From contig JABJUM010000046.1 in the NCBI GenBank assembly GCA_016169955.1, forward strand, positions 186,001 through 250,000: DNA of 64,000 nucleotides, in the 5' to 3' direction. Under the pieces are notes generated by a model that was not told the DNA's origin, did not search any database, and saw only the letters and a program-made list of their open reading frames with translations. Shown one piece after another: positions 49,072 through 60,672 of this stretch. Position 1 is the first letter of the stretch. Every line of letters starts with the position of its first letter. Position numbers and translations under genes: made by a program. The stretch comes from Phytophthora vignae f. sp. vignae (Eukaryota; Oomycota; Peronosporomycetes; Peronosporales; Peronosporaceae).

Positions 49072-50220
49072 ATGGAAGACAAGTCGACCCGTGGCCTTGG
49101 GGCCCCGGCTCCTCTGCGCTATCGCGCTGGCGACGCGAATCAGAAGCCTCGTGTAGCTGGACTACGGGCGAAGAAGAAACCCATCAGCAAGAAGCGGACA
49201 GCAGAGCAAACTTCCGCAACTGAGCATCCACCTCCAAAGAAGCGCGCTGATGCATCTTCTGTAGCGATCGCTCCTACTGCCACGCGGACTGGCAGCACCA
49301 AGGCATCTGAGAGTGGCAAGAAGCCCGTCACAGCCTCAACGGCGACCAGCACCGCGTCCTCAATCATCGCGCTGGAATCGGACCTGTCGGACGACGAAGA
49401 CCAAGAGGAGGAGATCGCTAGCGTGCTGAGCGAGCTGGATGCTTCTGCAGATGCAGTTAAACGTCGAGCATCGTACACAACGAAACAAGACTGCCTCGTT
49501 CTACAGGAAGTGCTTGGTGACGGCGGATTATTCGACCGTAAGGGCGAGTCAAAGACGGAACGCTGGATAAGCATCACAACGCGCATGAGCACGGTGCTTA
49601 AGCGCCAGATTTCGCCAGAGGGCGTGCGCAAACACATTGAAGTGTTGGTGAAGAAGTATCGGAAGCAGATGACGAAGGAGCGCGGTCTCTCGGGTGCGTT
49701 CCTTGATACGTTGTATGCCTGAGTTGAATGCTAATTGAAACCGTGGTCTGTGTTAGGCCGTGAGCCAAAGAAGACAGCGGATCAAGTCGAGCTGGAAGGG
49801 CTACTGATTCGCTACATCGAGTTCAAGGAGGATGAAGACTCGAAGAAGGTTGAGCGCAACGATAATCGTAAACAGAAGGCGGAAGAAGATCGCGTTGCTG
49901 GAGAGGCTATTCGCGAGGCTGCGCTGAGCTGCGAGAAGCCCAAGAAGCAAAAGAAATCGTCGGGGAACAAGCGCTCGGATCCTTTGGAGTTTCTAAAGGC
50001 TCTAACGCAAACTTACGAAGCTCGCAGAGCAAGTGAAGCTCGTGAACGACTTGAGCTTGAAGAACGCATGCAACAACGAGCTGCTGAACTTCACGAGAAG
50101 CAGCTCCAGTCTCAACAAGAATCCAGTCGGGTGATGGCCGTTGCGTTGCAGGCGCTTGCCAAGGTTCCCGGCGCCAAGGACGCGGACAGCGACACCAGCA
50201 CCACGAGCTCCAGCAACTAA
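49072..50220 (+). CDS. Harbinger-type accessory Myb/SANT-like protein
   Basis: Exon 49,072-49,693 joins 49,757-50,220 (phase 1, 63-nt intron) to 361 residues. The first 120 residues are basic and disordered. About 145-215 is a trihelical, SANT-like region (SYTTKQDCLVLQEVL; RWISITTRMSTVLK; VRKHIEVLVKKYRKQM). After it come a charged coiled coil (RASEARERLELEERMQQRAA) and a Ser/Thr tail. In PIF/Harbinger elements such a partner binds the element ends and escorts the transposase to the nucleus. Position inside the TIRs and opposite the transposase supports this. Confidence 0.7.
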
Positions 50221-50444
50221 GGAAACCCCGTCTACCCGAATTCCGCCAACAAGGACAGCGGACAACTATGCGTATTTATTAACCGGATCCAGCTCAGCTG
50301 GACAGCAAGAGCTGTCTGCCAATGCAGCAGCAACAACAACTGCAACAGTCGTAGAGCGCCTCCACCTACTAGTTGACCGTGTGTGAGTTTTTATTTTCGT
50401 AGCTTGCGCTCGTAATTCACGTAACCTACTCACTTTCACTTAGC

Positions 50445-51662
50445 TTATTCATTTTCATCGTCGTTGGCAAAACTGGCATCGCTGCTATCAGAGTCTGAAC
50501 TATCCGAGTCACTCGACAGGTCCGATTCGTCATCGAAAAAATCTTCATTCACGTCCGATGGGTAGTCGTCCTCGTTCACGTCGTCTTCGTGTAGATCAGC
50601 GAGGTAAATTTCAAGTGTCGGAAGCTTGCAGCGGAAGTATTTGCTGGTTTGGTTACGACGCCGAACGCAGGACAGACAATTAGTAAGAAAAGCTGCTACG
50701 ACATACAGCAATCCGATGGGCGACTTGAACAGCTTCATGTTGTTTGGATGCGTGAAAAACTTCCAGTCGCGCACAATCCAGCCAAAGCTCCATTCAACAG
50801 CAGCACGAGCCTTGCTCAGATCCAGATTGAACCTCGTTTGCGCATTCGTCAGCACAGCTCCAGCGTACGGACAAATGATCCATCTTCGCAGCGGATAGCC
50901 TTGATCTCCGTAGATCACGAAGTCGGGATATTTTGCCATCTCTGCTTCCATTTCACTCGCCCGCAGCATGTACCCGTCGTGACGGCGGCCTTCTACAGGC
51001 CCGTAGAGAGACACAAACAGCCCATTTGCGATCGTGACGCTTTGAAATTTAATTCCGTGCATCTTCTTGTGACCACTGTAGGCCTGCTTTTGGTATCGTG
51101 TGGGGCGGCATATGCGGCGAACAGTCCCATCGATGAACCCCAGACAATTTCGTAGACGCCCAACCTTGGCGAAAATCGCATCGGCCGATCGCTCCTTGTA
51201 TCGTCGAACCATACGGTGGTCAAACTCCATCTTGCTTTTGATTTTCATGTAAATCATTCGCGCGGTGATGTTCACAATCGACGAGATCACCTCTGGACTG
51301 CGCCCAAATTCCCCAGCAAGATCATCATGTCGGCACGGGAATGCCAGACGCCGCAGCAACATACAAAGAGCTTCTTGGCGAGGAACCGGAACGTTTTGCG
51401 CTGAGTATATCCATTCTGGTAGCTTCAGAGCTTCTTCTAACTGGGTGATCTCATGAGCATAGAAGCGGAAGCGGCGTCGACACAGCGCAGGGGTGACGTC
51501 TGCCAAGCGGAAGCGACGACGGCGGACGGGCACGCGGTCACAGATGATGCGCGTACAGACGAATAGTATCAGGTGCTGCAGAGCTTCGCCCATGTCCATG
51601 CCGAGCGCTAGCATGGCGGCCAGCAGAAACGTGAGCTCCTTGATCTTGACGTCGACACGCAT
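50445..51662 (-). CDS. PIF/Harbinger-type DDE transposase
   Basis: From ATG 51662 the frame gives 405 residues without interruption. DDE_Tnp_4 motifs are intact: LGFIDGTVRRICRP (first Asp), VIYGDQGYPLRRW (second Asp) and ARAAVEWSFGWIVRDW (Glu). An N-terminal HTH-like part (RQEALCMLLRRLAFPCRHDD; EFGRSPEVISSIVN) resembles HARBI1 proteins. The last 50 residues are an acidic Asp/Ser tail. It would excise and insert the element together with the accessory protein. All three catalytic acids present means potentially active. Confidence 0.88.
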   Translation of the reverse strand: MRVDVKIKELTFLLAAMLALGMDMGEALQHLILFVCTRIICDRVPVRRRRFRLADVTPALCRRRFRFYAHEITQLEEALKLPEWIYSAQNVPVPRQEALCMLLRRLAFPCRHDDLAGEFGRSPEVISSIVNITARMIYMKIKSKMEFDHRMVRRYKERSADAIFAKVGRLRNCLGFIDGTVRRICRPTRYQKQAYSGHKKMHGIKFQSVTIANGLFVSLYGPVEGRRHDGYMLRASEMEAEMAKYPDFVIYGDQGYPLRRWIICPYAGAVLTNAQTRFNLDLSKARAAVEWSFGWIVRDWKFFTHPNNMKLFKSPIGLLYVVAAFLTNCLSCVRRRNQTSKYFRCKLPTLEIYLADLHEDDVNEDDYPSDVNEDFFDDESDLSSDSDSSDSDSSDASFANDDENE

Positions 51663-51843
51663 TTGCAAATAAAGCAGAATGAAGAACCTGTACGAATTTG
51701 TAATGCGTACCGTAGATTACATGCTTAAGTCCAGATCCAATCCTCCAGAAACTACAGTTCTATATGGCACCACCAGGAGTAACTTTTTGGAGCATCGGGG
51801 GATGGCTCCAGACCAAAATAGCTCCAGAAACTACAGTTCTCTA

Positions 51844-53251
51844 GTGTCTCCAAACGGCGCTTGCTCTCCACTTAACAGGCTCCCGTCTGCACGTGTCGTA
51901 GCCCAATCTGCCCCGGGTTTTCTTCAATGTAGACACGACACTCCCCACTCACTCCGTCCTCTTCTTTCCAGACCTTGGACCAGGTCTTGACAGCTTCTTC
52001 ACTTCCTCCGGCGGCTCCAGCTAAGAGCCGCACAACTAGGTCTCCCTCGCTCCTCGACCTAGAGTAGCCCCGTGAGTTGGCTCGGCTTGAGCCTGTCTTG
52101 ATCCGGGGTTCACGCTCTGCGCCCTGGGACTTCCGCGCACCACGCCCGATCTCCAAATGTCAGGCGGACACCAAACAATCTACGCCAAAAGTCGGGCCGA
52201 ATCCCAACCAGTCGCACGATCGCTCCACAACCAACGAGAAGGCTCTTCCTCCCCAGTCGAAATGAAATACACGCCGAGAACCGCTCCCAAGTGTCCGTTC
52301 GACGCGTAACGATATGAAATAGCCAAACGGAGCCCTCCCCACACCCAGGGGTACCGAATCGGTCTATATGGGGCCTTGAATTTCCTGGAGGCGCTCCTTG
52401 ACACCCGCGACCACACAAAATCCAAACATGTGCGTCTTTCGGGGCAAATTCGACTCTGATTTAAATCTTACACATGCAAACATGAACCTATCAAGTGGGG
52501 GCGCAAAACGCCCTTCAGAAATACTAAAACGACGGTGAGAAGACAGTCTTGCGAGCTGCCAGCGACGCGCAGTCGCGTGCGGCGCTTCAACGTGAGGTCA
52601 GCGATGATTGGCCGAAACTCGGGTGCGTCCAGCAGAATCCAGCGGCTCCGGGCGTAACCACTGCCAGCAACCCAGATCCCGCGCTTGTGATTGGCCGCAT
52701 GGGGTGCGTCATCAGGGTGCGACGGGAGACGTCAGAGCTGATTTGTCTGCAATCACGGGATGGCGTGACCTGACACGGCGACCCCCCACAGCGACCCGAC
52801 GCGAGCACAACTTCAACAGCACTCTGAACCTCCAAGGCTCCGCTGGACCTTGAACTCGAAGTGTCCACCAACGTCCGCCAAATCCAGCCATGTTCAGCGA
52901 AGTCCAGCAAACTCAGGCTGAACCTCCTCAGGGTCCAGGGAAACCTTCCTCGCTGAGTCGTCAAAGGCTTAGCTGACGCACATCTGGAACTTCAGAGGTT
53001 CGGCAACAACACAGCACGGGTTGCTCGACTTCAGGATACTTCGGCGAGACTCAGCGGTACAGCAAGCACATTCAAGTGGTAGAAGCCTCACACCGCCCGA
53101 GTACGCACGTAGGCAGCCTCGCTCCTTGCGGGCGCCAGCGATCAGCGCGCTAAGTCATGACGTGACAACGTCCCGCTAGCACAACGGCGGCATCCCAGGT
53201 CTTTCGTCGACTCTAGTAGCCGTTCATCTGAGCTTCGGCAGCTTCTGCACT
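51844..53251. other. Insertion debris within the split hAT gene
   Basis: The only coding-like text is on the minus strand at 51,872-52,156: EAVKTWSKVWKEEDGVSGEC, then VYIEENPGQIGLRH, a Gag-like fragment that may pair with 48,640-48,775 across the Harbinger-like element. From 52,160 to 53,251 I see no gene; several GC-rich 'GxxxCTCG' words suggest older repeat material. Confidence 0.35.
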
Positions 53252-54076
53252 TCACATCTGAACTCGGCAACCGTCAGCCAACAGCTTCCACAGTCCATCT
53301 TCCGCCGTATCGGCATACCACACGCTTGCTTGACTTCGAAGTCGCACTCCACTTGGTTCACCACCACCGACGTCGTCCGGATGCACCTTCGCTGAGACTG
53401 GGTAACTGCTTCCTAGATCCAGCATGTCAAAGGCAGTCGACCGACGAGGTTCGCCAGAATCTGAGCGGGCTTCGTCACAGTTGTATTTCTCGAACACGCG
53501 CGTGATGAATGCGCAATGCGCTGGGGCCGTCAGATCGCCCTCTCCCTTTGGTGCAATAGCAAGGAGCGGTTGCTCGAGTTTCCCGTTCTTGCAGAACACG
53601 CCAAATAGAGCAACATAGTGCTCTAAGTTACCCGTCAAACCGTCGTACATGGCGCCGCACACACCTGGCATGCCGACACCGATCATGCCCTCGACAAGCG
53701 CTTGCGTAGTAGCCAGGTAGAGCTTCAGGGTCTTCGAGCGGGTGGGATCTAGGGCAGACATCGCCCGGGTGATTGGGTCGTCGACCTCACTGAGGGGCAT
53801 GTTGCGGTCGACGACCCACGCCATCCAGCGGTACATGTTGACTGCCGTCGGGTTGACAAAGCCAAAGGCGGAGAGAGATCCAGCCTGGCTGAGCTGATGG
53901 GCTGCGTAGTCCTCGACGTAATTGGGGTGCTTGTCCTTGAGATGGCTGAACAGGTTGGCGTAGCCACTTGAGGGAAGCTGCTTGCGACGCGTGCCGCAGT
54001 AGTTGCAGGCGTAGTAGTGGTCAATTGCCGCCGCGTAGAAGAAGCGACAGAGGTCGCGGTTCGTGGTCGAAGTCAT
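53252..54076 (-). pseudogene. hAT transposase, N-terminal half
   Basis: From ATG 54076 the frame begins with a BED-type zinc finger (YACNYCGTRRKQLPSSGY, LFSHLKDKHP: C-x2-C and H-x4-H). It continues with hAT N-terminal text (FGFVNPTAVNMYRWMAW; KTLKLYLATTQALVEGM; CGAMYDGLTG; PLLAIAPKGEGDLTA). Homology stops at FEKYNC near 53,475, exactly where the C-terminal half at 48,610 resumes with SLAFLIGDNC. The last 70 codons (DEARSDSGEPRR...) are then read-through into inserted sequence. It is the 5' half of the same broken gene. Confidence 0.8.
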
Positions 54077-57000
54077 AGCGTGGAGAACGGTGGAGGCTCA
54101 AGCAGGGCGAATAGGAAATGAGAGATTGAGCGCGCGAAGCACAGCCTGGTTGTGCGGTGGAGAAAGCTTGCAGTTGCCTCTCCAGAGCCACCCAAGTTGT
54201 CGTTTTGACCGGTCCGCGTGGACCGAGCCGACAAATATTATATTACCGATATATTGGTGTCGATATCAATAATAGGGCCTCATCATATATTACAATAGTT
54301 AATAATTCCGTACAAAAAATTGCAGTACTACTGATATGGAATAATTTTGTTCCTAGCACTGCTGCAGGCTACGGTTCACAGAGCGTGTAACCAACCGCTT
54401 GGTTTGCTGGTGGTGAATGAGTGCTGGATCTCTAGTCTCCGACTACAGCGAACCCGGTCCCATTCTGCAGCGCCTCTGAACCGCTGCTCTAACTAGACAG
54501 TAATCTGATATTAATATATAATCTCATTCTGAGCTAATACTCTAATAATAGCATTAAAACAGGCCTCGAGCGACACTAATAGTCTGACTATTAGCTAACT
54601 ACTAGCTCATTATTATTGCCGGATTATTAGCCCTAGGTACCGCTACTATCTATCTCTGCTCACAATAGCACTTCACACATTCACGGCCTATGGAGCTGAC
54701 TAGTGACGCGACTTGTTCTGGTTAATCCCGTCGGCGAGTCCTGCGCACACTTTCCACCGTCAGTTTATCGACAACTGTCGACTGGCTGGTGCATTCTGGG
54801 TTGAAAGTAGCCTCGGTGGCGGGTCGAGTTTTGACGCCTTCGCTCCGCTTGGACAAAGACGGGTCATGTTGTATTACTGGAGTATTATAATAACACTAAT
54901 ACTTGATCTCTCGGAACGCTTGTTCGACCACTATTGTGGAAACCGATTAGAATGTCTTATTGGATTGTTAATCCGCCGATTTAGTGGCTTAATAAGACCG
55001 ACGACCCCCGATTTGATAAATCCGACCTCCTAATTAGACTGGGTTACCTCGATTTATACTCAAGATTACTACCTAGACTGACTTACAGAGTCAGAGCATG
55101 TGAGTCTGATTTACATTTTAATCGGACGATTAAGTCAGGGCCGGCTGATTTGCTTTCTATTCAGATGGAATGCCCGATGTGCAACCGGCATTCGCTCCTT
55201 GTAGGCTAAATCAGCCGCCGGACAACAATCGTTGCAGTCGCTCTTGGAAATGCAGTCAAGGCTACAGCACTAACATCAGAACTAAGAAGGAAAAGCCGCA
55301 CGCTATAATACATGTAACTGAAATATGCAGGCGACGCGTTTAAGCGCGGTGTTGTCGCTGCATTTGGCGAGTCTCGGGCCGAGGGTACATGCATGTTGAT
55401 CGAAATTGCTAGGCTGCACATAATTACGAGACCGATGAGCGATGTTTAACCGGCTAATTCATCAGGACAAACTAATCGGTTTTCACAATACATGGTCATA
55501 GGTCACACTTGCACATTGATGAGTGCTGCAAGTCTCAAGAAAAACACGTGCGAGCGCTCTCGATTGTTCTTGGGGGTGTTACCTTCGAGACTGGCCTGAA
55601 GCGCACGCATGCAGACGTCATGGGGAGCCCACAGCTCACCTAGCCGTGAACTTGAAATCCAAAAAATAGTATTAGTATTAATACCGGTAATACATGGATT
55701 TGGACGGTAATACCGTAAACCACGGGTTCAATGCAACACACGACTTCAGTGCAACACCGTAAAAAGTGTCAGTCGTCGCTTAAAAACAGTGCATGGATTA
55801 GATGCATGAGGATGACACACCATCTTTACTTTACTTTTTGTATAGAAAAGGCTGCACATTTTTTCAAATCCTAAAATTATGCGATACAGAACTTCCCGCC
55901 TTAGCCACAAAGGTGGGACCAATAAATCTTGCAAGGTTAAGAGAATTGCGAAGGGGGCTAAGTTTACTGATTTATTATGACTCTACCGCCTTATTGCAAA
56001 GAATCCGCATCTTGATGCAGGCAATATGCTCATGGATGCTTCGAGTGCTGCACAGTGCGGCCCGCACTCAGTGCGCATGCTGGCAACTTTGCACAATTCG
56101 AGCCCCTCCCCGACAGTCAGGCGAACGTTTTTGTCGGGATGCGAGGTCATTGCGGATTAATGGCAAATGAAGGCAGACACCACGCACGTAGTGCTTCACC
56201 GCAGTTAATGTTCATTTACAGCCTTTCATCTCCTACTTCCGCATGCATGCAAGCTTCCTGCGGTCGACACTTTCCCTCCTCATTTCAGTTAAATCAGTAC
56301 GTGGTGAGTTTATGCACGGTTGGCCATGGATGCTGACTTCAGTGATTTGCACTACTTGAGCGAGGTTCCAAATTTTAGAGTCTCGTTACTGCGCCTTTAA
56401 CACAACGTCACGACAGCACCTTAGGGCACCTATAACTTGGCTACAACACCTTTAACTGCGCTCATTGATCGCTCAAGCGCCTTTAAGGCTATAGCGCCTT
56501 TATCAGAGCCGGAGCTACTAAGCGTTAATTTGTTACGATCAATATCACGTGAGGTACGCTGTCATGATGGACATTAGCGCAAGCACGCTACATCTGAATA
56601 GATAACTACAGAACATGTAGTACGCGCTGACTTGTAGTACGCGCTGTCTTTCGCTTGAAGCTCCTCTCGTGTCCCGATAGGTACGCGAACCTGTCGGCAA
56701 CTGCAGTTACTAATGTAGCTTCATGATACCAGCGGCGACGTGGTTAACCTTGTTGCTCGATTGTGGAGTCCTCGGTACTTAAGTACATGCTAGTTAGCAA
56801 CAAGCTCTCGTCATTGCGCTCAAGTTACTTTATTTGCATTAAAATAATGGTGAAATGTCTGGAACACAGTGCTGCAGTGGCTGTAATTTTGATGTTCGAG
56901 GAGCCTGCGCCACTTTGTCTAGGAAGGCTTGTCGAATTCACCCGCAAATACTGAAGTTGAGCGATACCAATAGCTAAACTACTTCAGAGTAAGCGATGCG

Positions 57001-57165
57001 AGCAGGACTTACAACTGATGGTGCTGTACACATCGAAACATGTAAAGAAATAAACAAAAGTACAATAACAACATTGTAAAAAAACGCCCGATTGCGTTGA
57101 TTTTGTTTAGAATCTGCTAGGTAGATTGAAGAAGCGAGGCATCCTCAACGTCACTAAACTGTCGA
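54077..57165. other. AT-rich stretch without recognisable genes
   Basis: About 3 kb has no frame longer than 122 codons and no domain. There are many short TAAT/ATTA words and small inverted pairs (for example around 54,580-54,600 and 55,070-55,120), and a scattered GCGCCTTTA motif at 56,388-56,510. It is probably old repeat DNA and the 5' flank of the hAT element. Confidence 0.5.
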
Positions 57166-57227
57166 CTACAGAGCAAGCACTCGAATCTTGCTCAAACTAC
57201 AGAGCAAGCACTCGAATCTTGCTCAAA
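57166..57227. repeat. 31-bp tandem duplication
   Basis: CTACAGAGCAAGCACTCGAA plus TCTTGCTCAAA occurs twice without spacer. It overlaps the 3' end of the Ulp1-like frame and duplicates its last codons, so the second copy lies beyond the stop. A replication-slippage event is the simple explanation. Confidence 0.9.
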
Positions 57228-58658
57228 CTTGGATGATTTCTCAAACTCTGGCGCGGTCCAGTAGCTTCCTATCAAGTGCACCACATGTCTCATGACGTCC
57301 GTCGAGATAACAATGTCTTCGTCGATTTGGTCGAGACGCTGCAAAATCTCAGCGTGTGTCTCGATACAGCTAGCAAAACGCTCTAGAGGAGGCTGGTGTT
57401 CGGAGCAATCGCACGTAATGTACCACAAAATTCGCAAGCGCAGTAGCATCTTGAAGTCCGCTGGCAGTCTCGACATGCGTCCGAAGCCATTTGCTCCATT
57501 AAGCACAGCATGAGCTTGAGCAATTACACAAACACCACAGCTTGATGCATCTAACTGCTTCGAAGTTTTTAGCCAAACCTTTTTCACTGGCGGGAACGCA
57601 AGAGGACAGCGAACAGGCTCATGTGGCATGCGCGCAGCAGAATTCCAACTTGCAATTTGCAGATTAAGATCGTCGTGCCACTTTATCAGAAAAGGCAGCA
57701 TACCTTCCTCCCATTCTTGCTCGAGAACGCTTTTGGCTCCACACAAAGGATCGTAAAAGTAAACGGTAATTTCAGAACCGTAGTGGACCTTCGCAATAAT
57801 CAGCATCCAGTGCGTATTCGACACATTCACCGGGAGAACGATAAATCTCGTTTTCGTGATGTCTTCGACTTGCTTCGTTGCCATATCTAGCGGTGTCTGC
57901 GGCCATTCAACCATGTTGACGAGAACATTTAGCAGCTTGACTCCATTGCGAGTATCACAGAGCCCCTACAGGCACATCAGAACCACGGAGTCGCTAAGCA
58001 GCCAGTCCCGAGCCACAAATCCCACCACACTGTCAAACTTGAGCGTCCTCAGTCCGGAAGGGAGTCGGTATTCAGTATGCAAAGAGGCATTGCGGTACTT
58101 GGCTATGACTTGGGATGCACAGACTTTGTCACGATTGTCGACGGTGTCATCACTTCCAACCTCAAGTGAGAAAAGCTCCACTTCCGCGCTGGTCTTCCAG
58201 GCTCGTTGCAACCACAGCATATCTTTCTCCCAGGCTGACAATGTTTTCTTCAACTCGTAGAAGTGCCTCATGCGGAAGATGGCACGGCTGTGCGCCGCAT
58301 AAACAACAACCAATACATTAAACAACAAAACGTGAGTTTGCGGATACATGTAACAGTTGGAAAGTTATGGTACAAACCTTGAAAAGCGTGGTAGATCTCC
58401 GGGGCAGCTGAGAACAAAATCATGCTCGCCTGCGCGCGAGTTGTCGTGTGCGTGTTGCAACGTCGTACCGAGTCGATTAGCCTGCTGCCGCCGCGCCGCC
58501 AATCTCTCTTCGTGCTTGCGCTCAACGTCGAGCACACGCTCTAATGTTTTGGCAAGCGTTTGAGGCACCACAAAGTTATAATGAAAATCAGCTAATTGGG
58601 TGGGCTCTCTGCTGCACTGCGGCTCACGTCCTTCCAAGAATTTGTCCGTCATTTTCAC
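57192..58658 (-). pseudogene. Ulp1-like cysteine protease of a MULE
   Basis: A minus-strand gene of at least two exons: one with KTLERVLDVERKHEERLAAR ends near 58,376, and an intron with GTTTGT donor and GCACAG acceptor leads to RAIFRMRHFYELKKTL. The frame meets TAG at 57,966 and then continues to 57,192. The C-terminal half is a C48 (Ulp1/SENP) catalytic domain: His in NTHWMLIIAK, Asp in VYFYDPLCG and Cys in DASSCGVCV, all retained. MULEs carrying such proteases ('Kaonashi' type in plants) are known. The internal stop argues for a pseudogene, unless it is read through. Confidence 0.7.
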
Positions 58659-58757
58659 CGGGTACGAATCGAAAGCTCGTTGGACAAGCTTAATATCTTG
58701 CGCGCATTGGCTCCACCGAATTAATTCGGCTACTGTGACGGGTGTAGACGGCCAGGT

Positions 58758-59796
58758 CTAAATCGCAAAACGGTCCTTTATGGTGCGGATTCGAGTTTGT
58801 TTCGTTTTCTTCTGAGGGCCCTTCCGTGGTTGAAGTGCCTGTAGTTGTAAGACAGCGATGCCACTGCTACTGGAATGCCCCGAACTCTCAACGCCTGCGA
58901 CTGCAGGTCGAGATTCTTCTACTACAACCGAAGCGATTGGAATTTCCGCTCCTTGAATATTGGGTAGACTGCAAGGCAGACGGCTGATGGGTCGTCCAGC
59001 CACACTAGTAGTTTTACGCCGCCGTTGGTATGGATCTGAGCACTCTTGGAACTGAATCGTTTCTACTGCGTCTCTAGGTTCGTCATTCTCTTGGATCTCT
59101 TGGGCTGCATCAAATTGATCAATCAGCTGGCAGTCGTCCGTTTCACAGTCAGCCGTATCCTCGACTCCATTGCTTGTAACACTGCTGTCAGCACTATTTC
59201 GAAGGCGCACACAGAACCATGATGCAAGATTCTTTAACTCCGCAAGCCGCTTGTAGAACTCTTGCGTTGACAGCCGTGACATTGTATCCAGCATGTCCTC
59301 CGTCGCTGCTCGCGCGTAGCAATACTTTTCGCTCTCAAAATAACCACCATGTCCGCTTGCTCTCCGCTACGCAGTCGTACATAGCTAACTTTGTCTCGCT
59401 TTCTGGTGTTGTTACTTTCTAAGTCTCCCATAAGAGACTGGATTGCTCGGGGTGCTGCAGGACCAAAAAAGTTGAAATCCGGCGGGCGTAACTTGATCAA
59501 GCCCAGTACGGAAGTGAGTGCAACACAACTTGCAGTAAAAAATCCAGTACACAAACTTCGCGCAGCCATCATACACCATCGATTATCCACAGCCTCGTCA
59601 GGCAAATACAGCTTGTGTAATCCATCTCGGACTACCAGCATGAGGTGGCGACAAGGGAGTCGAATACTGGAAAAGAATAGACACGAGCATTTCCACAAGT
59701 TGCTATCACACTTGTATGCGCGGTACCTCGTGTTCACTTGCCACGTGTGGTCACCAATATCTTCGCAAGTAGCATTCGGCATGTCGTTGTGTAGAA
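58758..59796 (-). pseudogene. MULE transposase, C-terminal (SWIM) part
   Basis: Directly left of the Helitron end the minus strand reads MPNATCEDIGDHTWQV and a SWIM zinc finger, KCSCLFFSSIRLPCRHLML (CxC...CxH). It then has DNRWCMMAARSLC, a poor region that may be an unspliced intron or a frameshift near 59,330, and EDMLDTMSRLSTQEFYKRLA followed by a disordered tail ending RTIKDRFAI. SWIM fingers lie C-terminal to the catalytic domain in MULE transposases. The catalytic part is not here; it should lie on the far side of the Helitron. It shares orientation with the Ulp1-like gene just downstream. Confidence 0.65.
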
Positions 59797-59824
59797 CTAG
59801 CCGAGCGCCGCCGCTACGCGGCGG
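59797..59824 (-). terminator. Helitron 3' hairpin and CTAG terminus
   Basis: The stem is seven perfect GC-rich pairs with a 3-nt loop; the CTAG end is seven bases away. In Helitrons this hairpin signals the end of rolling-circle transfer by the Rep nuclease. Confidence 0.8.
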
Positions 59825-60599
59825 TGGTTATAGGTTTGGTCCCAGATGTGTGGCATCCCCGCCTCCGCTGCGCTCCGGCGGGCTTAATTCATACAATAAC
59901 CAAGTGCAAAAATTTGACGATTGGAGGAATCGGATCCTCACTGTGGTGAGTGGTATTCAGGTCACTGACCACACCGAGCCATTTTGTAATGGGCTACTCT
60001 GTGGGTGATTATACCTATTAATAAGTATTAAGTAAGTCACAATCCACACAACAAAATTCTTTTAACAATTATAGTAAACGTAAAAGAAACTTATCAACAA
60101 AACCAAGTACTCGACATGCATTCGCATACTTACGCACATTCACTTGCTTATTACGGAGTTGAAAATCGCTGAAATGCAGACGATACGATGGTAAGTCAGA
60201 ATCTTTGCACACACATCGCACACACACACTTTTATGGCAACCACAAAAAGCAACTTATGAGCAAACCAAATTGCCCAACATGTGCGGCATACGCATTCAC
60301 ACCTACCGATCCAACGCTTACCTGATACTTATCGAAATGCAAACGATATGGCAGTTAGTCTAAATCTACGCCACACACCTCACGCACGTGCTGGTTTACT
60401 CAACACACACCTCACTCACTTACTTACTTACGTACTCAATCAGTAGTAAGCCATTACAAAACTTTTTGTTCTTCCTTATCTTCTTCATTTCGGAGTAGCA
60501 CGCCTCCGCTCCGCTTCGGCGGGCTCAACAGGCTAATGAGAGCCTGGTCGTCGCGTTAACTTCGCTCTGATAGTGTTTACTTTAAACAAATGGCAAGTC

Positions 60600-60672
60600 A
60601 AAAAAAAAGTATACGGTGCGACTCGAACCCTCGGTTCGCAGCATGAATCTGGGCGCGCATACCACGGCGCCA
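60600..60672 (-). promoter_or_regulatory. tRNA-like Pol III box A/box B pair with T-run
   Basis: Minus-strand TGGCGCCGTGGT (60,672-60,661) fits box A and GGTTCGAGTCG (60,629-60,619) fits box B, 31 nt apart; a run of nine T follows at 60,608-60,600. The flanks do not form an acceptor stem, so this is not a normal tRNA gene. It could be a SINE head or tRNA relic carried in the Helitron. Confidence 0.4.

Larger units (their letters stand above)
48830..51841. mobile_element. PIF/Harbinger-like two-gene DNA transposon
   Basis: Perfect 26-bp terminal inverted repeats (GAGAACTGTAGTTTCTGGAG... at 48,830-48,855; complement at 51,816-51,841) are bracketed by TA on both sides (48,828-48,829; 51,842-51,843). 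Inside are two convergent intact genes: a Myb/SANT-like protein (plus) and a DDE transposase (minus), the two-protein design of PIF/Harbinger elements. Both reading frames are unbroken, so it may be autonomous. An extra partial copy of the terminus (CCAGAAACTACAGTTCT) lies inward at about 51,752. Usual Harbinger duplications are 3 bp, while only TA is evident here. Confidence 0.85.

Noticed and set aside
55802..56170. 122-codon plus-strand frame in the AT-rich island
   Set aside because: No domain, atypical composition, and no splice or promoter context.
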